64,000 nt of DNA from assembly GCA_019973155.2 (NCBI GenBank), contig BPQB01000012.1:599094-663093 (forward strand). The letters are read 5' to 3'. The notes under the pieces are model-generated. The model was not told the origin of the DNA and did not search any database. It was given only the letters and a program-made list of their open reading frames with translations. Origin of the DNA: Phanerochaete sordida. Lineage: Eukaryota; Basidiomycota; Agaricomycetes; Polyporales; Phanerochaetaceae. A program made the translations under genes and the position numbers. Positions 1 through 9,728 of the stretch are shown here, in pieces; the first letter of the stretch is position 1; every line of letters begins with the position of its first letter.

Positions 1-75
1 GTCCAGAGAGCTCATCTGGCCGCAGGAGCGGGCATGTTTCGAATGATAGCAGATCGCCGGGCAATGTCCAATTGG

Positions 76-672
76 CGTGGGCTGTGGCACAAACGACCTG
101 TAGCAGAGAAATAAGCTTGTTTTGCACGATTTGAAGTATGCATGTGTAGCAGTTTACATTTTCGAGCACAAACACCGGAAGCACAGCCAACAAGTCCAGA
201 GAATGAACTACGTACCAGGAGCGATGCAAAGTGGGCAGGGGACAAGCGAAGAGATCACTGTTGCTTGCACTCTTCGGAGTCACTGCTTTCCGACGTGCCA
301 CGCGTGTCGGGGGGCCACGTCGGCGCGCGGGTCCATCGTCGTCTGAGTCATACTCCTGTCGCAATCGTCGGCGAAACTCGGTTAGCTAGGGAAGATTGCG
401 TACACACATCCTCGAAGCGGTCCTCATCGTCACCATCCCTGTCATCTGCGAGGTCTTCGAAGCCGCCGTCATCGTCGGACGCTTCGTACACGAGATCTGC
501 ACGGATGATAAACATGGACAGGCGACGGAAAGTCACACGGCTCACCTCCTTCAGGTCCTCGCAGATGTGGAGCCGATCTCGAGCTATTTACACGTATACA
601 GACGCAATGAATACTAGTCTCGAGCTGCTTCTCGACCGCCTCGAGGTCATCTTCATCTATCTCGCCCGGCCG
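76..672 (-). pseudogene. NAP1 3'-half pseudogene (5'-truncated)
   Basis: Read on the minus strand, this segment matches the 3' half of the NAP1 gene at 6934-8454. It starts at the GEIDED...LEAVE acidic stretch (about 670), runs through the third intron, the acidic last exons (EDRFED) and into the NAP1 3' flank (about 76-245 matches about 8640-8755). Introns are retained, so this is a DNA-level duplication and not a retrocopy. The match stops abruptly near 672, where a GMC oxidoreductase fragment of opposite orientation begins. No start codon or N-terminal NAP domain is present and several codons are frame-disrupted, so it should not make a functional protein. Confidence 0.85.
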
Positions 673-677
673 CCTTG

Positions 678-1025
678 CCCGATGGCGGCGATGGTGGCAG
701 CGACGCGGCCTGGGTGGTGTAGACGCGCGCCACGTACGTCTCGAACGACCATCCGGTAGGGACGGCCGCGACGATGCGGCGTGCGCTTGGCAGTTCGTGC
801 TTATTGCTTGGTCTGGGCGGCGCGGGGTGTTGATGCAGGGTGTGTAGTTGTCGTCGATGCGCAGCTGAGGGTGCATGGGACGCGCAACCTGCGCGTCGTC
901 GATGCGGCGGTGTTGCCGCCAAGTTGCCGCTGCCTATGAGCGCGCACCTCAGTGCGACGGTGTATGGCGTTGTGGAGGAGGGCGCGGATTTGATCTTGGA
1001 GGACTTGCGTGCTGGTACATGGTAA
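678..1025 (+). pseudogene. GMC oxidoreductase C-terminal fragment (pseudogene)
   Basis: Translates, with breaks, into the C-terminal substrate/FAD domain of a GMC oxidoreductase. The conserved SNDHPVGTA motif with its active-site His, a VVDAQLRVHGTRN-like block and the terminal [11 protein letters not shown] block all align with the damaged GMC gene at 12465-14742. A TAG stop lies just before the SNDHPVG block (about 718-720) and a frame change separates the last two blocks. The downstream flank to about 1100 also resembles the flank of the other GMC copy. It abuts the truncated NAP1 copy at about 672. Confidence 0.8.
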
Positions 1026-1204
1026 GCGGGGTGCTCAGTGTCAGACGCCAGGCGGGGGAATGAAAAGGGCAACTTACGTGTTCAGTGAGTGCTTAGTTGG
1101 AGGCCACGCGCGCTGAGGCTCTCGGTTGTCCGGACATGCACTCGCAGCGAAGATGAAATGGATGTATTGTGTGTCTACCTAGGTGCAGTCTGACAGGCGG
1201 TGTC
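1026..1204. other. Short intergenic spacer
   Basis: The first 75 bases or so still resemble the 3' flank of the GMC copy at 12.4 kb; the rest is the downstream flank of the SSZ1-type gene. No coding signal seen. Confidence 0.6.
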
Positions 1205-3251
1205 TTATGAGGCAGGAGCAATGGCCAGAGTGACCTTTTCGCCGCCGTCCGCCTCGACGGCGGTGATCGCCAGTCCGCCGGCTTCGTTCACGAGGAACTG
1301 CACCTCGAGCGTCGTGCGCAGGCGGCCGTCGACCTTGCGCGCCTTGTGCGCCTCGAGCGTGAGCGCGGCGAGGAACGCCTCCTTCTCGAGCGTCTTCTCC
1401 TTCGTCTCGATCTCCTCCTCCTCTTCATCCTCCTCGTCTTCGTCGCCCTCGAGCTTCGGCGGCGCCTCCTTCGTGATCTTCACGCCCTCCTTCGCCTCCC
1501 ACACCTCGAAGCCGACCCGCGCGCCCTCGCCGACCTCGACGTCGAGGCGCACCGCGCGGCGCGCGGGCAGCGCCGTCTCGCGCAGCACGACGGGCACCCA
1601 CTGCCCGCCGAGCGCGTTCTCCGCGCCCTCCTCGGGGAAGAGCAGGCCGAGCGTGCGCGTCGTCGCCTTGACGCTCTGCAGCGCGTGCCCGGGCGCGAAC
1701 GCGGCCTTGACCTCGCGCTCCTCGGCGGAGCCCTCGCCGAGCGTCGCGAGGAGCTTCGCCTGGAGCACCGCGCCGCGCGCGAGCAGCGTCGTCGGGTCGC
1801 CGACGCCGCCTCCGACGACGGTGCCCGCGGTGAACGGCGTCACGACGTCCTCGGAGAGGCCCGCCGCGAGCGCCTCGTCGAGCCCCGGGAGGCTCGCGGA
1901 GCCGCCGACGTAGACGACCTCGTCGATGTCGTAGAGGTCGAGGCCCGCGCTGGACGCGAGCACCTGCACCTGCTTGTAGACGTGGTCGTAGATCGGGCGC
2001 ATCTCCATGTCGAAACGCAGGCGGTTGATCGCGCCGGTGAAGTCGAGGCCGTCCTTGAGCGACTCGACGGAGCACGTCGCGGCGCCGGTCGACGCAGAGA
2101 GCGTGCGCTTCGTGTGCTCGACCGCGAGGCGCAGCTTCGCCTCCGCGCGCTTGTCCTGCGGCTCGGTCGCGGGCGCGACGGTCAGCGGGGTCTTCGTCTT
2201 CTTCGTGAACTCCTTGGCGAAGAACTTGATGAGCCGGTCGTCGATGGCGTCGCCGCCGACGGTGTGGTCGGAGAGCGTCGCGAGCGAGTATGCAAGGCCC
2301 TGGCGGACGGAGAGCAGCGAGAGCTCGAGGCCAGAGGCGCCGAGGTCCACGACGAGCTGGGTACGGTCCTCGCCGAGGGTGTCCTTGTCCGAACGAGGCG
2401 CAGAGGTGGTGGCAACGACGGCAGCACCAGCCTCTTCGAGCAGCTGCAGGACAGCGACGCCAGCATCCTTGGCGGCCTCCTCTAGGGCCTTCTTTTGCTC
2501 ATCACCGAACCAGGTCGGGATCGTGATGACGACGCCGTGTACCTTGCGGCCGAGGAAGTCCTCGGCAGACTGAACGAGCGACTTGAGGAAGATGGTGGTC
2601 ACCTCGCTCACGGTCAGGATGCGAGTGGTGGGGGTGGGCTCGGAACGAGGAGTCGCGACGTTCGAGGCCGAGGGCGTGGCAGCTGCCGACGTGACCTTGG
2701 ACGTGGGAAGGGGAGTGGGGGCGGGCTGAAGGACCTGGACCTTGTAAGCGGCGGTGTCAGGAAGGTCAGGGTGCTGGATGACGGGGGCAGAGTTCGTGGG
2801 CTTGTCGGCAGGGATCTCGGAGAACCTGCGGTCGTTAGCATCACACCGGTACACGCGACAAGGGCACCTACTTCTTGCCAAGGAGGTTCCTGAAGCCAAT
2901 GATGGTGTTCTGGGAGTTCTTGACAAGCTGGTGCTTGGCCTGGTTGCCGATGTACTGCAAAGCGTGTCGGTCGCTGTCATATTCGGGCGGTGGGTCAACG
3001 TACCATCTCCTCGCCGTGGAAGGCGATGGCGCAAGCAATCTGGCGCTCCCCATCTTCGTTGGCAATGCAGTCCGCATTCTCCTCCTACGCCGCCGTCAGC
3101 CTCGAGGAAACACGCGATCCTTGGCCATGCGCACCTTGTTCAGGACCGCAATAGATGCGTACGAGTTCCCGAAGTTGATACCAATGACGGCGGGGGCTGA
3201 GGAAACCTCAATGGGGGCATCTGCACTGCCGTTAGCCTTGGTGGCAGCCAT
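1205..3251 (-). CDS. SSZ1: SSZ1-type ribosome-associated Hsp70
   Basis: Four exons (3251-3135, 3084-3004, 2954-2872, 2825-1205) give 633 aa. The N-terminus holds an Hsp70 phosphate-1 loop variant (GINFGNSYASI), followed by the ATPase domain with VGGDAIDDRL and the VYVGGSASLPG block, then a short atypical C-terminal part with an acidic EDEEDEEEEE tract instead of a normal peptide-binding domain. The signature ESLKDGLDF...INRLRF is typical of Ssz1, the atypical Hsp70 that pairs with the J-protein zuotin in the ribosome-associated complex and helps nascent chains fold. The 351-bp spacer to the divergent UBP14 gene probably holds both promoters. The family assignment is strong; the first intron (50 nt) was chosen because it restores the conserved CIANEDGERQIA block. 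Confidence 0.93.
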
Positions 3252-3602
3252 TTTTGGGACGGAGGAAAAGGGAGGAAGTTAGGAAGAGGGAGGTGTGGGG
3301 AAGGGGAGGACGAGCAAAAAACTGGATAGGCGTCTCATCTTATCTCGGCGTGCCTTCATGCTCTAGATTAGATCGGCGCCCATTAAGCACGACCTGCACG
3401 CGTACGCACCTCCAAGCTTGCACACTACCGCGACTTTCTGCACATTTGTATCGCTTTGGTGCGCCACATACGCCGCCAGTAACACCCGAACAAGCGAGCT
3501 ATTGTTGCAATCGAATCGAGATCGCTAGACGAGGTCTGTCTGCAGCCATGACCTCACAAGGTTTTCTCCGCCAGGACTGACCAGGTACTCGCATCCAGAA
3601 CT
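3252..3602. promoter_or_regulatory. Divergent promoter region SSZ1 / UBP14
   Basis: Spacer of 351 bp between two divergent start codons (3251 minus, 3603 plus). No coding signal; no clear TATA box was recognised. Both core promoters and 5' UTRs must lie here. Confidence 0.6.
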
Positions 3603-6544
3603 ATGACCTGCCCACACATCGGAGATCTGTCTCGTCTGCAGCCGCCTCGTCTCTCCCAGTCGGTCCACAGAGAGGAATGCACGCAGTGCTTTGACAATCA
3701 GGTCCGCTGCCCTCGACTTACCTGACTCTTGGCCATGCTCATCTTCATACCACTTTCCAGGACCAGCCGCTGGGAATTGACGTCTGCTTGAGCTGCTTCA
3801 ATGGAGGCTGTCTGGATCGCGATCGCGCTCATATGCGCCTTCACATCGTAAAGTCGGGACATACGTTCACATTGAACGTGAAGCGGAAGCTGAAGCCCTC
3901 GGCGGGTCGGGTACGTCCTTGCGTACGACGCGTGCGTTCTCTGCTCATCGCCCAGCATCGGCCTGCAGGCAGACGAAGAGGAGCCGCCAGCGAAAATGAC
4001 GAAGCTCGCCATAACTGCGGACAAAGATGAAGACAAGTACGACCACCATACTGTCGTGAAATGCTGGAAGTGCAATCCCGACACGGGCCTGGAGCTGCCC
4101 GCGCTCTCCGACGACCCGCACGTCAAGAACGTTGTCCAGGGCGTCTTGCACTCCCTGTCGTCTGCGCGCCAGTCCGAGGTCAAGGCTTGGGAAGAAGAGA
4201 TCACGGCGTGCGAGCACACCCTGATGCTCGAGCAATACGCCACAGCCCCGATCGAAGCCTCCGGCCTCGCGCATTGCTCAAAGTGCGACCTCAAGGAGAA
4301 CCTCTGGCTTTGTCTCACTTGCGGCTCGCTGGGTTGCGGTCGCCAGCAGTTCGGCGGCCTTGGCGGGAACGGACATGGCTTGAACCACTACGAGGAGACC
4401 AAGCATCCCGTCAGCGTCAAGCTGGGCACCATCACGCCGGAGGGCAGCGCAGGTGAGATACATCCAAAGCGACTTAACACTTTCACTGACTCTCTTCAGA
4501 TATCTACTGCTACCACTGCAACGACGCGAGGGTGGACCCCGAGCTTGCCACGCACTTGGCGGCGTTCGGCATCAATGTGGCGACGCAAACCAAGACCGAG
4601 AAGTCCATGACCGAGCTGGTGCGTGCAGGTAGCCGCTTCTCGGCGCATGTATGCTGAGCGCTGGACTGTCTAGCAAATCGAGCACAACCTGAAGTTCGAC
4701 TTCTCCCTCACAGACGAGTCAGGGAAGGCGCTGGAGCCGGTCTTCGGTCCTGGATTGACTGGGTTGGCCAACCTTGGTAACAGGTATGTCCCGTGCTACG
4801 CTGTAGGGTTCCATCGCTGAAGAATTCCAGTTGTTACATGGCATCCGTTCTGCAAACTACGTTCTCGCTCCCGTCCTTCCGCGAACGCTACTTCCCTACT
4901 GCCAAGGACCACTGGCAGACATGTCCCGAACCACTCCCTGCCGACTGCCTGGACTGCCAGATGCACAAACTCGCGGACGGCCTGCTCTCGGGGCGCTACT
5001 CGCACCCGCGGCCCGCCGAGAGCGCGCCAGTGCAGGCGACGAACCCGCTCGCGCACGACTCGCCGACGCCGGTCTTCCAGGAGGGCGTGCGCCCGAGCAT
5101 GTTCAAGGCGCTCATCGGGCGCGGGCACGAGGAGTTCGCGACGATGCGCCAGCAGGACTCGGAGGAGTTCTTCACGCACTTCGTCGGTGCGGTCCGCCGC
5201 CAGCTCAAGCGCACGGGCGCGGGCGCGGACCCGACGGACGTCTTCCGCTTCGGCATGGAGCAGCGCCTGCAGTGCGGCGCGTGCCAGAAGGTGCGCTACC
5301 GCGTCGACGCGACCGACGTCGTCAGCGTGCCTGTCGCGAAGCGCGAGAGGGGCGTCGACGCGGAGGGGAGGCCACAGTACGAGGACGTGCCCCTCAAGGA
5401 GTGCCTCGACATCGTGACCGGTACCGAGACCCTCGACTACACGTGCCCGTCGTGCCAGAAGCAGGTCATTGCCCAAAAGTGCGCCAGTCTTCCGGGTAAC
5501 ATATTCATAGCTGACGTCAAGGATGCTTCGCAGACAGACGAGGTTTGCCACCTTTCCCGAGGTTCTGGTTGTCCACGCGAAGAAGTTCCAGCTCGTGAAC
5601 TGGGTGCCGACCAAGCTTGGTGCGTCATGACCGCGCGATTTTCGTCATTATTTCGCTCATCGAGCCGAGTCTCTAGACATCCCGGTCATCCTGCCCGCAG
5701 ACGACATCGTGCAGCTCGATGAGTATCGGGGTAGCGGACTTCAGCCCGGTGAGACCGAGCTACCGGACGACAAGGATGGTACGTCTCATGGCTCCGTTTC
5801 GCGGACCTGGTCTAATTAGCTATCGTGCCACAGCTGCCCCGGCGCTCCCTGAATTCAACGCTGAAGCGATGGCACAGCTGGAAGGAATGGGATTCCCAAC
5901 AGTCCGCTGTCAGAAGGCACTTCTCGCGACGGGCAACAGTGATCCGCAGGCTGCGATGGAATGGCTGTTCCAGCACATGGATGACCCAGGTATGTATGCC
6001 AATCGCCCGCTCGACGGTCGCTCAAGTATGCCCCGCAGACATCGATGCGCCTATCCAGGTAGCAGGCTCCGGTGGCGCGAGCGAGCCATCTCAGGAGCAA
6101 ATTGAGCTTCTTGCGGCCATGGGCTTCACTCCGGCTCAGGCCAAGAAGGCGCTCCGGGAGACGGCGAGTATTTCTATCTTGAGTCTCTGAGTCAGACTCT
6201 GAATCTATCTGCAGGGCGGCGACGCCGAGCGTGCAGTTGACTGGCTGTTCTCACATCCCGACGAGACCGGCGAGGAGGCGGCGCCATCTGCCTCTGCGCC
6301 GCCCGCCGCGCCTGAGGTGGGCGGCTCGTCGGCCCTCCCGGCGCGATACAGGCTCAAGGCGTTCATCTCGCACAAGGGCCCGTCGGTGCACTCGGGCCAC
6401 TACGTGGCGCACATCCGGGTGGCGGACCCGAGTGGGAGAGACATGTGGGTGCTGTTCAACGACGAGAAGGTCGTGAAGGCGGACGCGGAGAGCGTGCGGG
6501 ACCTGAAGCGGTTCGCGTACCTGTACGTGTTCGAGAGGGCCTGA
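3603..6544 (+). CDS. UBP14: Ubiquitin-specific protease, UBP14/USP5 (isopeptidase T) type
   Basis: Eleven exons (3603-3701, 3761-3910, 3969-4452, 4500-4618, 4674-4783, 4831-5478, 5534-5619, 5677-5778, 5834-5989, 6039-6163, 6215-6544) give 802 aa, the usual length of this family. In order: an N-terminal cryptic zinc-finger region (ECTQCFDNQ), a ZnF-UBP finger at about 164-240 (CEHTL ... HCSKC ... CGSLGCGRQQFGG), the catalytic Cys box (LGNSC, Cys322), two UBA domains inserted in the catalytic core (about 610-650 and 672-710), and the His box (HSGHYVAH, His755). This enzyme disassembles unanchored polyubiquitin chains and recycles ubiquitin. Intron 10 (6164-6214) appears to start with GC instead of GT, between the second UBA helices. 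Start chosen at MTCPHIGDL, whose exon encodes the first cysteines. Confidence 0.94.
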
Positions 6545-6933
6545 GTGACGTCGTGCGTGCCCGGAAATGAAACAACCGACCTCGTAGTCTGTACTTGTGT
6601 ATAAACATTTTACGTCTGGGCCCAGCCCCATGTTCACTTGCATTGAGTCGATAGCTCCCGGAGCCGGAGGCTAATTTCACGGCCACGTTTTTGGAAGAGT
6701 AAGACTCGAGTTGTATTGCTTCGTAAGCTGGGCCTGAAAGCAGTCTTACTCAAAGTCTTACTCGGTAAGAATCGCAGATAAGCGACTGCCCGGCGTCAGC
6801 TCACGCACTTTTGAAACCCCGCACGATGGATCTGGTTCCCCAAGGTTGACGCTTTTTTTCATCTTGCACCTCGTGCTCGACGACGACTACAGCGACCAGC
6901 TCACTTCTGTTCCCCGCGAGTCCATTGTCGACC
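6545..6933. other. UBP14 3' / NAP1 5' intergenic
   Basis: 389 bp between two tandem plus-strand genes. It must contain the UBP14 3' UTR and the NAP1 promoter. It is AT-richer than the flanking exons; no further gene seen. Confidence 0.6.
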
Positions 6934-8454
6934 ATGTCGTCCTCCATCCCCATTAACGTACACGACCCCACCGCCCCAACCCCTCAAAACACTCCTTTGA
7001 CGCACGCACCCATCGCGCAGGGTCTCTCGCGCCCCACCGTGCCCGATATTACTGAGGACACCGAGCCCGCCGAGGACGAGGAGAACGAGGAGACCCCCGG
7101 CGACATACAGACTGCGATGCTCGGCCTCGTCCACGGCAAGCTCGCCGGCCTCGTTGGCCGCAGCTCGGGCTACGTCGAGAGCCTCCCCGTGGAGGTCAAG
7201 CGCAGCGTCGAGGCCCTCAAGGGCATCCAGGTGAAGCAGAACGAGCTCCAGAACGAGTACAAGCGCGAGTGCCTCGAGCTCGAGAAGAAGGTGAGTGTCG
7301 ATCGCCGCCGTCTCCCCACCACGCGTCGCTGCCCACTATCTCCCCGTTCACGTTCCCCTGCTGTGCCGTGCGCGATGGCTGATCTCCACCTGTGCTGTCC
7401 AGTACTCGGAGCTCCAGAAGCCGCTGTACGAGCGCCGCAAAGCGATCATCACTGGCGATGCGAAGGCGACTCCTGAGGAGATCAAGGCAGGCGAGGAGAG
7501 GGAAAAGAAGGAGGACCCAGAGTACACGCCCATCGCTGAGCCGAACGGCGAGACTGCTGCCATCCCCGAGTTCTGGCTCACCGCGCTCCGCAACCACCCT
7601 GGCCTCGCGGAAATGATCACCGATCGCGACGCGGACGCGCTCAAGTCTCTCGTCGACATCACCATCGCCTATCTGCCACCAAAGGAGAAGCAGCCCGGCT
7701 TCAAGATCCAGTTCCACTTCAAGGCGAACGACTACTTCAAGAACGAGATCCTCGAGAAGACCTACCTCTACCAGGAGGAAGTCGGCTACGAGGGTGACTT
7801 TGTCTACGACCGCGCGATCGGCACGACCATCGAGTGGAAGGAGGACAAGGATCTGACCAAGACCTTCGAGATCAAGAAGCAGCGGAACAAGAGTGAGTAG
7901 CCGTCGTGTCATGTCCGAATCTATGCTTATATGCGCTTCAGACACCAACCGCACTCGTCTCGTGCGCAAGGCGAAGCCCGCCGAGTCCTTCTTCAACTTC
8001 TTCTCGCCACCAGTTCCCCCATCTGAGGAGGCGATCGAGAGCGGCGAGATTGATGAGGATGAGCTCGAGGCGGTCGAGGAGCAGCTCGAGATCGACTACC
8101 AGATCGGCGAGGACCTGAAGGAGAAGGTCAGTCGTACGACTTTCTTTCACGTGTCCGTGCTTATCATCTATGCAGATCATCCCCCGTGCCATCGACTACT
8201 TCACTGGCAAGGCCCTCGAGTACGAGGCATTTGACGATGACGATGACTTTGAGGACCTCGACGATGACGAGGACGATGACGACGAGGACCGCTTCGAGGA
8301 TGTGCGTACGCAAACTTCCCTATCTAACTGAGTGTCGCTGACGATGTGACAGGAGGACGACTCGGACGATGATGTGCCCGCGCGCCGACGCGGACCCCCG
8401 AAGCGCGGTGGCGCGTCGGACAACGTCAACCCCGAAGAGTGCAAGCAGCAGTGA
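6934..8454 (+). CDS. NAP1: Nucleosome assembly protein 1 (NAP1)
   Basis: Five exons (6934-7290, 7403-7892, 7942-8126, 8176-8301, 8353-8454) encode 419 aa, close to yeast Nap1. The central NAP domain is clear (long dimerisation helix with [10 protein letters not shown], then [29 protein letters not shown], and [10 protein letters not shown]) and it ends in a long acidic tail ([23 protein letters not shown]). It is a histone H2A-H2B chaperone that shuttles between cytoplasm and nucleus. The ATG at 6934 is used; a TTG three codons upstream in frame is not a start. The 3' half of this gene, introns included, is duplicated on the opposite strand at 76-672. Confidence 0.96.
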
Positions 8455-8947
8455 TCTCTTCGCTTGTCCCAGGTCCCACGCCTTCCACAGGCACCTCTGC
8501 ATCACCACACACACCAGTTCTCCTTCATGACGATGGTTCTGCTGCTCGTTGCATTACTGCTTCCTGCTGTTATTCCGCCCCCACACCCCAAAACGTTCGC
8601 CAATCCGTAATAGCACGTTTCCACCGCCCCTGCCCACTCCGCCTCGCTCCTGGTACGTAGGTAATTCTCTCGATTCGTTGGTTGTGCTCCTGGTGTTTGT
8701 GCTCGACAATGTAAAGCATAGTTCAAATCACACAAAACAAGCTTAGTTCTTCCCTCCAAGTAGAAGCGTGCCACAGTCATGATCGATTGAAACCCGCCCG
8801 ACGAACTATCATGATGCGGCGCATGTCTACCGTTGTCGTCCTTAGAAGGGGCTTATACTTCGTTCATACTTCAAAGCTTCAAGTTCGCAATGCGGCCCGT
8901 AAAAGAAGTAAGTCGTCTACTATCTGGTGTTCGAGACTACGGCTACT
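8455..8947. other. NAP1 3' flank up to HET remnant
   Basis: The first 300 bases are the NAP1 3' UTR/flank, duplicated at about 76-245. Resemblance to that copy fades near 8770, where sequence linked to the HET remnant starts. The 8870-8947 part matches the 3' flank of the HET remnant at 34.5 kb. Confidence 0.6.
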
Positions 8948-9622
8948 CAGAGTTTATCAGCATGAACCTCCGCTCGATCATGACCCGAAACGCATCCAAG
9001 CAGCGCTCCTTGTGAGCCGTCCACCGCAAAGCCTTCTCTTCTTACAAGTAGGTGACCCGTATAGTCATTCGAACTTTGCTCGAACCTGATATGGAGCCTG
9101 TGACTTCCGCCAAGTGGGTCTCCAGCAACTTCATCGCCTTCTCGGTCTCTGCGACGACCTCCACCTCGATACAGAGTTCGTGAAGACTGGCAGCATCGTC
9201 GTGGAGGTCATCCAGGAGGACCAGGTGATAGTCTATCCCTTCAGAAGCACGCCGTGCGCACGCTGCGCAGTGAACACCCGCACTTTGGCGCGTTTGCCAG
9301 GATCCAGGCGGACTTCAAGTCGTGGCAGGACGCTATCCCCCGCGACGGCCCTACCCACGACTCTGCACGGCCCGAACACTTTCTTCCAGTGGTGGTACCG
9401 TTCCGCATCGTCTGTGTCCCGCTGTGCCTTTTCCACGAGATCGAGCCCCGCGAGCAGCGCGTCGAGGTCCGGCACGGGCAACGTAGGGAACGCGGCGACG
9501 TACGCGGCCCACGAGGGGCAGAGCGCGAACGGCGCGTCGGCGGCGTGCCCGCCTAGCACGCCCAAACGCCACGCGTCTGGTGCATGCTTTAGCAGCAGAT
9601 GCCATGCGTCCTCGACGTCTAT
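8948..9622 (-). pseudogene. HET-domain paralogue, 3' fragment (pseudogene)
   Basis: On the minus strand this translates as the C-terminal third of the HET genes at 9729-12023 and 17057-19237. It begins at DVEDAWHLLLKHAP, runs through HAADAPFALCPSW and the FGPCRVVGRAVAGD block, and ends at the shared DAFRVMIER... terminus near 8948. A TAA stop interrupts the VTYL/EEKALRW block near 9047, and everything upstream of the fragment, including the HET domain, is missing. It lies head to tail with the intact gene A, 107 bp away. The duplicated NAP1 flank at 1-75 lacks this fragment. Confidence 0.85.
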
Positions 9623-9728
9623 GCAACATACGCCAATTAGACATCGCCCGGCGACCTGCCGTTATCGAAGGCAAGTTCGCTTCTGCAGCCAGGTGAGCTG
9701 TCTAGACACATTGTATTCGGGAAAACAG

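Noticed and set aside
1346..2485. 379-codon plus-strand open frame
   Set aside because: Arg/Leu/Glu-rich antisense shadow of the SSZ1 last exon.
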